Positions 1-11,500 of a DNA stretch of 64,000 nt are shown here, piece after piece. The position numbers were made by a program, and so were the translations under genes. Source of the stretch: Euryodendron excelsum (Eukaryota > Streptophyta > Magnoliopsida > Ericales > Pentaphylacaceae); NCBI GenBank assembly GCA_033060915.1, contig CM065387.1, forward strand, positions 38,607,501 through 38,671,500, written 5' to 3'. Within the stretch, counting starts at the first letter, position 1. Each line of letters opens with the position of its first letter. Under the pieces are notes generated by a model. That model was not told where the DNA came from. It saw only the letters and a program-made list of their open reading frames with translations, and did no database searches.

Positions 1-999
1 TTTTTACTACTTGTCGCGCCCAGATTTTTCGCACTCGAGGAATACTCACCCAAGTGGGAAAAACACTATACTCTCTCGTTAGAACTCACCCTCCCAGAAG
101 AATGAGTGCGACTAGGTTTGAATTGAAAATAGGTTTGAAATAAAAGGCTTTTGAAAAAGATTTGGAGTCGCCACCTAACTTGATTAAGGTGAGTTAGGTC
201 ACCTAAAAACTAAGCATAATCCGAAGACTACACTTAGGGTTTTTGGAAAACAATTTTTGAAAATATCTCCTCGAGAGACGGTTTTTAAAGAAAACAGGTT
301 GTTTGGCAACCTTTGGAAAACATTTAGCCCTTTTTTAGAAAAATAACTCCTTTTGGTCTTTGAAAACAGTGATCTAGGTTTGGAGGTTGGTTACGTGTAG
401 GGAAGACGCACTAAGCTATCACCCTACCCCGCCCTTTCGGTACCTACATGTCAAGCTACCCTAGATTCACCTATGAGAGTCTTCGACTAACTATAGTTCA
501 ACCCTATTCACTTTAGAAAAACAATGTTTGAAAACTAATTTAGCATGATGCATGATATGCAAGCAATAGAAAAGAATTGAAAAATAGATTTAAAAAGAAA
601 TTACTTTGATTTGAAAATATATTTGAAGAGATGAAATTGAATTTGAAAAGTTTGAAAATTTGGAAATAGGAATTTGAAAATAAAAATTTTGAAATTGGAA
701 TTTTGAAAATAGATTGGAATTTGAGATTTGGAAAGAATTTTGAAACCGCACCCATGAGGGTGGAATTGAAAGTTTGAAAAATATTGTGACCGCACCTATG
801 AAGGTTGCCTACGTATCCCTTTGGGGGAATCAGGTCAGTCGTAGTTCGGACAAGAGTCCGATTGAAAAGAGATTGATTTGAAGAGAGAGATTGGATTGGA
901 AGAAAGAGATTGAATTGAAAATTGGATTTGATTTGAGATTAGAAGAAGAGATTAGAAATTGAAATTGAGAAGAAGATTGGACTTTGATTTGAAAAGATT

Positions 1000-2740
1000 G
1001 ATTTTGGAAAGACTTGGTTTTGGAAAGATGGAGGTTTAGGAAACCTAGACTTAGGAAAGATAGGAGACCTAGGGAAGACTTGAGATTAAGAAAGATTGGA
1101 TTGGAATGTTGGATCTGGAAGATTTAGAAAAATTGGATTTTTAGAAAATGTTCGAATTAGGAAAGGAAGGTTTGGTTTTTGGAAAGTTTTAAAATTAGGA
1201 AAGTTTGGAATTTAAGAAAGTTTTAGGTTTAGGAAAGTTTTCACTTTAGGAAAGTGTTGTTTTAGGAAAGTTTCAATTTAGGAAAGTATTCAAATTAGGA
1301 AAGTTTTGAATTAAGAAAGTTTTGAAAATTGGAAAGTTTTGAATTTAGAAATGTTTTGAAAAAGGGAAGTTTTGAATTTGGAAAGCTTTGAAAACAAGGG
1401 AGTTTTGAAAATAAGAAAGTTTCGTTTTAGGAAAGGTTTGAAAAAGGAAAGTTTTTAGTTTAGGCAATGTTTGAATTAAGAAAGTTTCAACTTAAGAAAG
1501 TCTTAAATTAAAAAGTTTTGAGTTTAGAAAAGTCTTAGATTTGAAAAGATTTTGAAGTTTTGGAAAGTTTAGAATTTAGAAAGTTTTTAGGTTTAGAAAG
1601 ATTTAACTTAAGAAGGTTTCAAATTTAGAAAGTTTAAGATTTAGAAAGTTTTAGAGTTTTAGGAAATCTTAAGATTAGGAAAAGTTTGAGTTTAGGAAAG
1701 ATTTGAAAGCTTGGATTTGAAAAAGATTTTGGAAAGGGGTAGAATTAGGAAAGGGTTGAATTAGGAAAGATTGGAAAGTTGAGTTTTAGAGTTTAGGAAA
1801 GATTTTTACGTTCAAGTTTTGGAAACTTAAGATTTAGGAAAGTGAAAGTTTAGGAAGGATTCGAATTAGGAAAGATTTGGATTTTGAAATTTAAGGGAAG
1901 ATTTAAGGTTTAGGTTTAGGAAACTTACGGTTTAGGAAGGAATTGAATTAAGAAAGTTTCGGATTAAGAAGGGGTTGGATTTGGTTTCTAAAAGAAAAGG
2001 TTTGATTTTTGTTTTCAAAAACGGAGGATAGGATCTAGTTTCCTAAACAGGGAGATTTGATTTGGTTTCCTAAAGGGAAGATAGGATTTGGAAAGGGAGA
2101 TTCTAGAAACCCTAGATTTGGAAAATTGTTGTTTTGACGTAGAAAAGAGGTTTTGGAAACATGTATAGTTTGGATGTGAAACTAGAGGTTTTGGAAACCT
2201 AGGTTTGGGGCAAAGTTTGAAAATCATGTTTTTGGGAAGAAAATTTAGGGTTTCCTAATTGTGGGTTCTAGGGCTTGACTTGGGCTTCTTAAGGAAAGAG
2301 TTTTTGGAAAGTGCATTTTTGGAAACGAATGTTTTCTAGAAGGGAATCCTAGGGAGGAGTTTTTGGAAAGTGAATTTGGAGAGGGAGTTTTTGGAAAAAG
2401 ATTTTAGGAAAGAGGGAGTTTTGGAAAGTGTGTTTTTAGAAACGTATTTTTTTTGGAAAGAAGATCCTAGAGGAGAGTTCCTAGAAGAAAAATTTTGGGA
2501 AGAGAGTTTTTAGAAAGATTTTTGGAGAGAGTTCTTAGGAAGGTGAATCTAGGGAGTGTTTTTAGAGGGTGAATTTTGAGGAAAAGATTTTGGAGAGAGA
2601 ATTTTGAAAAAGAGAGTTTTGAAAAATAGGTTTTGGAAGGGAGTTTTTGAAAACGATTTTGAAAAGGAGTGTTTTAGGAAAGTATGTTGAAAAAGAGATT
2701 TTTAGGAAGAGATTTTTGAAGAGAGAGAGTTTTTAGAAAG
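1000..2740 (+). repeat. Purine-rich GGAAAGTTT-like degenerate repeat tract
   Basis: For about 1.7 kb the plus strand is dominated by G, A and T words such as GGAAAGTTT, TTAGGAAAG and GATTTGGAAAG, with very little C. The same compositional block recurs in the other long-LTR copies around 49000-49950 and 62800-63420. It is a family property of this LTR. No ORF of interest lies in it. Confidence 0.7.
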
Positions 2741-3680
2741 ATTAAAAACATCTCACTTTCCTAAAGCAATTCCAGCCATAAGAGGACTAGAACCATTTTA
2801 AGAAAGTGGTTTTGAAAACAAGGTTTGAAAATATAGACCAAAAGTTCACTTTTAATATAACACTTTCCTAAAGCAACCCTAGCCATGGAAAGGCTAGAAT
2901 CACCCTAGGATTGTGATTTTGAAAACATGTTTTTGAAAAAGAGCTTTTGATGCAATTTTAAAAACAAGTTTGAAAACGATTTTTGAAAACAACTTTTTGA
3001 AAACGAATTTTGGAAGATGCAAGACTATGATATGCACAATGCAATTTGGGGTCGTAAACATACAAAGTTAAGGCTTCACCACATAATCAAGGGGGCCGAA
3101 CCCACATGGTCTTTGGTTAGACTAGAAGAAAGCCCCCAACACGGTGACTCTCCAATAGTCCAATCCTACACATGGACCGGGAATCCCCTTGTTTCAAGCA
3201 TGCAAAGAAAGGGCGGGAAAGAGCTGGGGGATTAAAATAGAGAAAACCCAAGTGGGTTGGAGAGAGAAGAGAGAGGAGGGAAGTGCAGAAAATTAAATAG
3301 GGAGCCTACCTTGTATCTTGTTTATTTTACGCGTCGTGCAGTCTACGATCTTCGGTCTTGATCCTCACCTTCAGTCTTTAAGGATTGTCTTCAAGCTTTG
3401 GATGACTGCTCTTCAAGTCTTCAGAGAGTGGTTGAAGGCTAGTGTATGAGTGTATGGAGGAGTGTATGAGTGTATAGGAGGCTAGGGTTTATGTATGGTG
3501 GCTAGGGTATGGGAAAACCTAGGGAGGCTAGGGTTTAGGAGGTGCTCGAGCTCTGTATATCGAAATATGAGATTCTTAGGTTAAGTTTGCAGACCCCTTT
3601 CACGTTGATCAAGGCTCTGTATTTCTAGAAGTTGGACAAGCTTGACGCCTGTTGCAGTGGCACCAGGGCAAAATTTATAC

Positions 3681-3703
3681 TGGCGCCACTAGTAGTGGCG
3701 CCA
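3681..3703. other. GGCGCCACT hairpin in long LTR
   Basis: TGGCGCCACT (3681-3690) and AGTGGCGCCA (3694-3703) are perfect inverted arms around a 3-nt loop. A second, imperfect hairpin of the same words follows at about 3718-3742, and a degenerate pair sits at the equivalent place in LTR copy 2 (about 50992-51055). The position, in the right half of the LTR just before the tandem repeats, would suit a transcript-level structure, but this is inference. Confidence 0.6.
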
Positions 3704-3859
3704 GGCCATTTTTTGGCTTGGCGCCACTGCTAGTGGTGCCAGCCATTTAGGAAACAATTAAGGTCGGCAAGCAACGTATCTTTGACTAGATTTGGGCGCC
3801 TGTACTAGTGACTACCATGTAAACTTTAGCCTGGCTTCACTAGGAGTGACTCCGGAAAA

Positions 3860-4640
3860 TCCGGGAATGATTTGAAGGAGCCGGGAGTGATCCGGAAGGC
3901 CGGAAAGAAGCAGGAACACTTAAAATAGTGTCCTGGAGGTATTTGACTTGAAAAATGAGGATTGGATGTGTCGGAAAGGTTGACCGAGCCTTTAGGGGCA
4001 AAACGGTCAACCGGACCGAAAAACTGCCGGGACAGACTCAAACTGTCTCGGAAGAAAACTTGGGATATGGAAACATTATTTAGAATGTTCCCAGAGGTTG
4101 CCGGTTTGATTTTCAGGACCGGAGTGGTCGAAAATGGAGACCAGCCCACCAGGGGCAAAACAGTCATTTTGTACCGGGTTTGCCGGAACTGACTCGGAAT
4201 GATTCGGAAAGGTAAAGGAAGGTTGAGAATACTATAAAAAGTGTTCTTGGGAAATTACCGGTTTGATACCCAGAGCCGGTGTGGTTGAAGAAGGAGACCG
4301 GCCCTCTAGGGGCAAAACGGTCATTTTTACCGGGTTGGCCGGAACTAACTCGGAATGATCCGGAAAGGTAAAGAAAGGTTGAGAATACTATAAAAAGTGT
4401 TCTCGGGACATTACCGGTTTGATACCCAGAGCCGGTGTGGTCGAAGAAGGAGACCGACCCTCTTGGGGCACAACGGTCATTTTGCACCGGGTTGGCCGGA
4501 ACTAACTCGGAATGATCCGGAAAGGTAAAGGGAGCTCGAGAACACTAAAAAAGTATTCTCGGGACATTACCGGTTTGATACCCAGAGCCGGTGTGGTTCC
4601 TGGGGCGTTCGGATGCCTAGGGGCAAAATAGTTATCTTGA
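3860..4640 (+). repeat. Tandem array of about 157-bp units in long LTR
   Basis: The anchor GGGGCAAAA...GTCA recurs with GTCA-type words at 4006, 4163, 4320, 4476 and 4631, spacings of 155-157 bp. Units share CCGGAATGATCCGGAAAGG, GAGAATACTATAAAAAGTG and TTTGATACCCAGAGCCGG. The central units are the most alike. LTR copy 2 keeps at least three anchors at the same spacing (51333, 51490, 51647), so the repeat predates the split of these copies. Confidence 0.85.
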
Positions 4641-4725
4641 CCGAAAAGTCTCGAATAAGGTCCTAAGGGTAGTTTGGTCATTTTTCACCGAAGTGAGCTA
4701 GCAAACATGGGTATTGACCTAGGTT

Positions 4726-4912
4726 TTGAGTGTTTCCGCCACTCGGACGGGGTTGAGTATTTTCGCTACTCGGACGGGGTTGAGTATTTCCGCTACTCTA
4801 ACGGTTCTGTGAGTATTTCCGCTACTCTAATAGTTGTGAGTATTTCCGCTACTCTAACGGTTCTGTGAGTATTTCCGCTACTCTAACGGTTCTGTGAGTA
4901 GTTTTGCTACTC
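4726..4912 (+). repeat. Short tandem array of GAGTATTTCCGCTACTC units
   Basis: About six units of roughly 25-32 bp with the core GAGTATTTCCGCTACTC follow one another, the spacers alternating between CGGACGGGGTT and TAACGGTTCTGT. A decayed version with GAGTGTTTCTGCCACT recurs near 5155-5215 and in LTR copy 2 near 51990-52050. Confidence 0.75.
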
Positions 4913-4914
4913 GG

Positions 4915-5157
4915 ACCGTTTCGAGGAATAAACTGTCTCGAGAGAAGGATTGGAAAGGGGTTTTACCGACTCCGAAGAGACGTGCCTGGATTGGAACCGT
5001 CTTGAGGAATAAACTGTCTCGAGAGAGGGATTGGAAAGGGGTCTTACCGTCTCCGAAGAGACGTGCTTGGATTGGAACCGTCTCGAGGAATAAACTGTCT
5101 CGAGAGAGGGATTGGAAAGGGGTCTTACCGACTCCGAAGAGACGTGCCTAGGTTTTG
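4915..5157 (+). repeat. 81-bp tandem repeat, three full units
   Basis: The phrase ACCGTYTYGAGGAATAAAC starts at 4915, 4996 and 5077, exactly 81 bp apart, and a partial fourth unit lies at about 5230-5267. Units are nearly identical. As 81 is a multiple of three, the array stays open in one plus frame and encodes a repeated KLSRE-type peptide. I read this as a by-product of unit length rather than a gene. Confidence 0.85.
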
Positions 5158-5468
5158 AGTGTTTCTGCCACTCTAACGGTGTGAGTGTTTCCGCCACTCT
5201 GACGGTTTTGTGAGTAGTTTTGCTACTCGGACCGTCTTGAGGAATAAACTGTCTCGAGAGAGGGATCGGAATTGGAATAAGAAAGGACAATGCCCCTAAG
5301 GGCATTTTGGTTATTTTGCCTCTATTTGGGCCTGACAGGCCCGCGAAGCGATGGAAAGACGGAATTTGGACTAGAGGATTGATTTCGATTGGAATATGTC
5401 CATAATGACTTGAAAACAAGTCTGGACAGAGTGTAGACTGCCGAGCGGTCAAAAATAGGGTGATTACA

Positions 5469-6522
5469 CTCCTCTATAACTTTGATGCCACTTCTTCTTC
5501 TTCGTCTTCTTATATATAAATTTTTTATATCATATACCCACTCTCCCTTTTTTTTTCTTTTCTCTTACTCTTATTCTTCTTCTTCTTCTTCTTCTTCTTC
5601 TTCTTCTCTTTTTTATTTTTTTATTTTTTATTTTTGCTTCCCAACATAGTAAAGAATAAAGATATGGAATACAAAAATTTCAATGATATCTTTCGAGAAA
5701 GAAGTTGGTGAAAAAAAAATGAAATGATAAATGGGTTATATGGTGAAAGACAAAAAGGATAATGGCTATCAAGAAGGAAATGAGCTTAGAATTACATAAA
5801 GATGCCAAATTATAATATTCCACATAGTAAAAGTGTCAATCCCAAGATCAGAATTCATCTTATGAACCAAAAGCAAGCATAAAGAAGTTATTCAAGAGAA
5901 ATGAGGATGAAAGATCAATCATTGAGTAAATGTAGACTCTCAAAAAGACAGTAAACGCTCTAAAGCTCACAAGGTGACAATCTCCACTAAGTATGGACGA
6001 AAATGCAATATAGAGTAACAAAAATATGTTGCAAAGCATAACTCATGTGAACGGTGTATAACTTTCTACCAATGCATGAATCAAGCACTCTCCATGGAGT
6101 TAAAAGTAAGAAAACGAGTCCATCTCAATCTAAGTCGGATTTTAATGTCAAAAACAATGTTATAGTGCATCAAAAATGAGTTAACGCATCAATCGCAAAA
6201 GCTAGCTAAACATACATAATAAGAGATGTAAAAAGATGCGTGAGAGAAATGAAAACTGAAACTGATACCATACACTACTAAAATTTCTATCAAAATGGTA
6301 CAGGCGGGTAACATAAACCAAAATCTGTGAACACCTGTAGCTAAAACATCCAACAATACAAGATAAAGAACAAGGGGATACAAAAGTAAATGATGTACAG
6401 TAAAGAAATCTCAAAATATAATCCACTATATCAAAACAATATACATTATGTCAAAACAATGTACAAAATCTGATGCAATGATATGTTATGTGTGTACAAA
6501 AATGCATCACAATCCTAAACTA
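5469..6522 (-). other. 3' spacer of element A
   Basis: No coding region. From about 5650 rightwards the sequence matches the 3' spacer of element B (53590-53942 and 61373-61860) and, in reverse orientation, that of element C near 58200-58400. A CTT microsatellite occupies about 5575-5607. The site AGTAA at 6014-6018 is the intact equivalent of the site where element C inserted in B. Confidence 0.7.
5575..5607. repeat. CTT/TTC microsatellite
   Basis: Eleven or so consecutive TTC triplets in the 3' spacer of element A, beside T-rich sequence. Confidence 0.9.
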
Positions 6523-7863
6523 TCAATCATCTCCATCGTCATCTGGAGGCGGTGCAACAGCAGACCTAAGGGCCCGGACCTCAACAAAAAGCTCCTCTAT
6601 GATCCTGGTCTGGCCCCGGGTCTAACCCTAAAGTGCGGTGATCTGCTCGGACTGGGCTCGGAGCAGGCCCTAGAATGCAGTACTCTGCTCAGACTGGGCT
6701 CGGATCTGGTCCTCAAGTGCTGCAAAATGAGCTGCATGGGCAGACTCCAACCTAGCAATGTCGGCAGACTGCTGTGCTGATTTCGCAGCTAACATATCTA
6801 AGGTCTGCCACATCTGCTCAAGCATCTGCAATGTCGGATCGGGCATCGGTGGCGGCTGAAAGTGCTGCTGATGCTGATGAATATCGGGGTAGTACTAATC
6901 CGGGTCAGCAAGATCCAGCTCAGCAAGTCCCGGCTGCTGCTGTTGCTGCTGCTGCTGTGGTTGTGGCTGCTGTTGCTATGGCTGTGGCTGTGGATGGAAC
7001 TGCTCCTGTTGCTGCTGCAGTCTGCGAGATCTCAATACCCGCTGAATGATAGATCTACCAATGGGTTCCCTCGACTGTGAGAGACGAGGAAGTCCAATAG
7101 CAGGGGCCCCGAAAGCAGCCTCGATCACTCGCGTCAAAAGGACCGCGAAAGGGATGGATCCCTGAGCACGCGGGTGCGTAATCTCCTCTGCTAGGGCTCT
7201 AAACTGAAATAACGGAAGATCTATGGACCTACCCGCCCTAATAGCCCACAAAAGACAAGCCCTACTCCTCTTAACCTCAGAATGCCTAGTAATGGGGTAG
7301 ACGGACTGACAACAAAAAATATTCAAGGGGGCGTAGATTGGAAGCAATGAGCTAACCACCATCTGCCTACGCAAACCCCAATCAGTGCCTGGGAGGCAAA
7401 CCTCGTTGGAAACGACACTAAAATTATCTGGGGCCCCCCTAGATGGGAAACTATACTGAGGGTCTGCCACCCTAGGTAGCCCATACACCTCTGCAAAAGT
7501 GGCGGGGGTGATCCCAATGTCAAACCCCCTAACCCAGGACGTAATCTGCTCGTGTCCTGGGGTAACACAACAGGCTGACACATTCACCATAAACTTGGCA
7601 AGCAAGACAAAAATGGCATCTCCCTCGACGGTAGTCAAAGGGACCCAACCCCGGGCCTCAAAGGCCTCAGCCCACAAAAAACCAGGACCCCTAAACTGCT
7701 CTAGGTCCATCTAGCGCTCAATCACTACGCCTCGCCTCATCCAAGTCTGAGAGAATGCCTCGAATGCATCCTCAGACACAAAACGTGTGACGTCAAAGGC
7801 TGGGGCTGGCTCAGCCTCAGCTGCGCCAGCAGGAAGGGCACCGGGGGCCCCTCTGCCTGCCAT
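6523..7863 (-). pseudogene. Athila env-position ORF (plant transposon protein type), decayed
   Basis: The reading frame opens with ATG at 7861-7863 and a short Ala/Pro-rich leader, then RFVSEDAFEAF. A globular region follows with GWVPL, FYANL-like AIFVLLAKFMVNV, VRGFDIGITPATFAEVYGLP and CLLWAIRAGRSIDLP. A long Gln/Pro-rich stretch (around 6880-7000) and an acidic tail ending DDDGDD come last, with a TGA at 6523-6525. This matches the protein found between integrase and the 3' LTR of Athila elements, often called env-like; its function is not established and I see no clear signal peptide. In-frame stops at 7711, 6976, near 6895 and in the distal tail break it. Element B keeps the C-terminal piece at 61864-62129. 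Confidence 0.72.
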
Positions 7864-8099
7864 AACTATCTAAACACCCTACAAAGTCTCCTAGGTAAAG
7901 AATAAAAATACGCGAGGAAAGATGCAGGAATACCTAGGGAAGCGTGAAACACAGGGTGGAGGAGTCAAGGGCATATGCTCGGGCTCCGGCAGGGCTCCGC
8001 TATCGTCCAAGAACACTCAAAACACTCAAAAACTCCCCGCATAGCGTCTGTAGTAAGTCTGAACTCAATACGGACGCTGCCTATTTATAGGGGATGCCA

Positions 8100-8310
8100 A
8101 GCGTTTGACGCGTGTCCGGATACCGTCCAGACGCACCGTCCGAACGGGCAATCACCGTCCGAACGGTCCAAAAGGCGTCCGAACGGTCTGATTGACGCGC
8201 GTCTGGATACCGTCCGAACGGGAAATTATTACAAAACAGGCCGTCCAAATTCACCGTCCGAACGGATAAACGAGTTCGGACGCACCGTCCGAACGATAAA
8301 TTCCAAAAAT
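8100..8310. repeat. Cluster of CCGTCCGAACGG words in element A spacer
   Basis: At least five near-copies of ACCGTCCGAACGG occur within about 200 bp, mixed with CGTCTGG and CGTCCAGACG variants. The word is nearly its own reverse complement and rich in CpG, in contrast with the AT-rich surroundings. The same words cluster in the LTRs of A, B and C. Confidence 0.85.
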
Positions 8311-8449
8311 TCGATTTATACACTAGAATACCTAGAAAACTTAATAGACTAAACCAACACTAAATTAAACAACAAAAACTGTAAAAGAAATAAAACAAAA
8401 CAAAACAACCTATACACTTTACACAAAAACCAAGCGCAAAACAAGCTCG

Positions 8450-8464
8450 CCCCACCCCCCACTT
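8450..8464 (-). promoter_or_regulatory. Internal PPT-like purine tract after pol
   Basis: On the minus strand the sequence reads AAGTGGGGGGTGGGG, about 90 bp downstream of the pol stop. It resembles the PPT next to the 3' LTRs of B and C. A role as a central priming site is inference. Confidence 0.45.
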
Positions 8465-8552
8465 AAGAGATTGCATTGTCCTCAAAGCAAGACTAACTCT
8501 AAAGAGTCCGGGACAAGAACACGGGAGGGCGGGAGCACATAGGGGACAATCA

Positions 8553-11500
8553 TCAAGTCAAGATTGGTGGATCAATGAGATCCACACAATCTACCTCGCC
8601 TCGGAAGGGTTCGAAATAAGGCTTTAACCGTTGTCCATTGACTTTGAAAGGTGTGTCATTCTTAAGATTTTGCACCTCAATAGCACCATAGGGAAAGATT
8701 TCCCTAATTTGGTAGGGGCCGGACCATCTACTTCGTAGCTTTCCCGGAAAGAAATACAACCGGGAATTGTAGAGAAGAACTTTTTGACCCACATGAAAAG
8801 ATTTGCGATGAATGTGTTAGTCATGACGGACTTTCATTTTAGCCTTTGAAATTTTTGCATTTTCATACGCATCATTTCTTATTTCATCTAGCTCATTCAA
8901 TTGGAGCTTCTGGTGGTCGCCGGTTTCGCCCAACCCCTCATTATATTGCCGAATAGCCCAATATGCCTTATGTTCAACCTTAACCGGGAGGTGACATGCT
9001 TTTCCATACACAAGACGGTACGGAGAGGCACCTAGAATGGTTTTGTAGGCCATTCGATAGGCCCACAATGCATCAATTAAGCGCAAAGACCAATCCTTTC
9101 GAGATGGATTAATCGTCTTTTCCAAGATTGTCTTGATTGCACGGTTGGCTAATTTGACTTGGCCTAGTGTTTGGGGATGGTATGGTAAACCAACTTTGTG
9201 AATGATGCCGTATTTTCTCATGAGTATCTCTAATGGCTTATTACAGAAATGGGAACCACCATCACTGATGATGGCCCAAGGCATATCGAACTGGGAAAAA
9301 ATGTATTCTTTGAAAAATTTGACCACAACTTGGTGGTCATTGGTTCTTGCCGGTATTGCCTTTACCCATTTGAAAACATAATCGATGGCCACTAAGATAT
9401 AAAGATACCCAAATGAACTAGGAAATGGACCCATGAAGTCTATGCCCCAACAATCAAAAACCTCCAAAACAAGGATAGGGTAAAGGGGCATCATGTGTTT
9501 CCTAGAAAGGCTCCCGAGCCTTTGACATCTATCACACGCCACACAAAATGAATGCACATCTTTAAACATAGTCGGCCAATAGAGTCCACTTTGAAAAATT
9601 TTTGCCACGGTTTTCTTTGAAGAGAAATGGCCCCCACATGCATGAGAATGACAAAATTTCATTACACTTTCAAATTCCTCATCCGGCACACATCACCGTA
9701 CAACTTGATCCGAGCAATATTTGAACAAATACGGCTCGTCCCAAAAGAATTGTCTTACTAGCCTAAAAAATCGCCTCTTGTCCAATGCGGACCAATGAGA
9801 AGGAATGGCTTTTGTGGCCAAATAGTTGGTCACATCAGCATACCAAGGAGTTAAGGCTTGATTCAAGGCGTTGCAAGACATGAGTTGCTTGTTGGGGAAG
9901 GTCTCACAAATAAGAAAGTCTTCTTTGGTAGGGTGCTCAAAAGGGAGGCTGGACAAATGATCCGCGACAACGTTTTTCACCCCCTTTTTATCCCAAATTT
10001 CAAGATCAAACTCTTGAAGAAAGAAAATCCACCTAATTAATCGAGGCTTTGCGTCTTGTTTGGACAAGAGGTATTTGAGTGCAGCGTGGTCGGTGAAAAC
10101 AATCACATGAGACCCCACTAAATAAGAGCGAAACTTGTCCAAAGCGAACACAGTGGCCAAAAGTTCTTTCTCGGTGGTGATATAATTTATTTGGGCTTCA
10201 TTCAAAGTTTTGCTCGTATAGTGGAGCACATGAGGTTTCCTCTCATTTCGTTGGCCCAACACGACCCCCACAGCAAAGTCGCTAGCATCACACATTAATT
10301 CAAAGGGTAGGCTCTAATCTGGAGGCCGGATTATGGGAGCCGTAGTCAAATGTTTTTTCAATTTATCAAAAGCTAGCTGACAAGATGGAGTCCACTCAAA
10401 TGGAACATCTTTTGCCAAGAGGGCACATAAGGGCCTAGAAATAGATCTAAAGGATTGAATGAAGCTCCGGTAAAAACCGGTATGCCCAAGAAAAGATCTC
10501 ACATCTCTCACATTCCTAGGGGAGGGTAGCTTTTGAATCAGCTCAACCTTAGCGGGATCTACCTCAATGCCCTTCCCGGAGATGATGTGGCCTAAGACTA
10601 TACCATGTGTCACCATAAAGTGACACTTCTCCCAATTTAACACAAGATTGCTCTCCTCACAACAGTTTAGTACCGACTCTAAGTTTTGAAGACATTGAGC
10701 AAAGTTATCCCCATATACAGAAAAATCATCCATAAAGACCTCTAAAATTCACTCCACCATATCACTAAAAATACTTATCATGCATATCTGAAAAGTGGCG
10801 GGAGCATTGCATAACCCAAAGGGCATTTGCTTGTAAGCAAATGTGCCAAAGGGGCATGTAAATGTGGTTTTAGCTTGGTCTTCCATGGCGATTGCCAATT
10901 GATTATATCCGGAGTAACCATCAAGGAAACAATAGTAGGCTCGTCCCGCTACCCGCTCTAAGACTTGGTCAAGGAAGGGAAGGGGAAAATGATCCTTGGT
11001 AGTTACGGCATTCAAGCGATAGTAGTCTATACACATACACCACCCGGTTTGGATGCCGGTAGGTATCAATTCATTATTCACATTTTCAACTACCGTCACT
11101 CCGGACTTTTTGGGGACAACTTGGGTGGCACTCACCCGTTTAGAGTCGGCAATTGGGTATATAATACCCGCATCAAGAAGTTTTTGCACCTCACCCCTCA
11201 CAACTTTCTTCATAGTTGGGTTCAATCGGCATTGCATTTGGCACACCGGCTTAGCCCCTTCTTCAAAATATATGCGATGAGTGCATACTAGAGGGCTAAT
11301 GCCGTGCAAATCGGCAATTGTCCAACCTATGGCTTTCCGGTGCTTTTTGAGCACCTCCAACAAGCTCGTTTCTTGAGCCTCCGTAAGTGATGAAGATATC
11401 ACTACGGGATAAGATTCACCTTTACCCAAAAAGACATATTTAAGGGTAGAAGGCAAAGGCTTCCTATCGGGTGTAGGAGCCTCTAGTTTGGATGGTTGGG

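Larger units (their letters stand above)
12..5468 (+). mobile_element. Solo long terminal repeat, long-LTR family, copy 1 (5457 bp)
   Basis: The unit starts TGTCGC and ends TTACA, has no coding or internal retrotransposon region, and is collinear with the copies at 47857-52614 and 62130-64000. The 5 bp on each side are CTACT (7-11) and CTCCT (5469-5473), four of five matching, as expected for an aged target-site duplication. The left half is low-complexity purine-rich sequence built on GGAAAGTTT-like words. The right half holds hairpins and three kinds of tandem repeat. An LTR of about 5 kb suggests the Tat/Ogre side of Ty3 elements, but with no internal region visible that is only inference. 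Confidence 0.8.
7864..8552 (-). other. Spacer between pol and env-position ORF of element A
   Basis: No ORF supported. The spacer holds the CCGTCCGAACGG cluster (about 8100-8310) and, directly after the pol stop in transcription order, a purine tract resembling a PPT (8450-8464). That tract is preceded by GAGGACAATGCA, a pair also present in element C at 57806-57840. Confidence 0.65.

Noticed and set aside
3017..3235. 72-codon plus-strand frame inside long LTR copy 1
   Set aside because: The region is conserved between LTR copies at nucleotide level, but copy 2 (about 50370-50560) does not keep the frame. No domain recognised.
4894..5151. 85-codon repeat-peptide frame
   Set aside because: Open only because the 81-bp tandem unit is a multiple of three. 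Both strands are open over it and neither resembles a protein.
4726..5157. CRISPR-like array of repeats
   Set aside because: Units are contiguous tandem repeats without unique spacers, in a plant LTR.
4907..5452. 181-codon minus frame over the tandem repeats
   Set aside because: Same tandem-repeat effect; not maintained in LTR copy 2.
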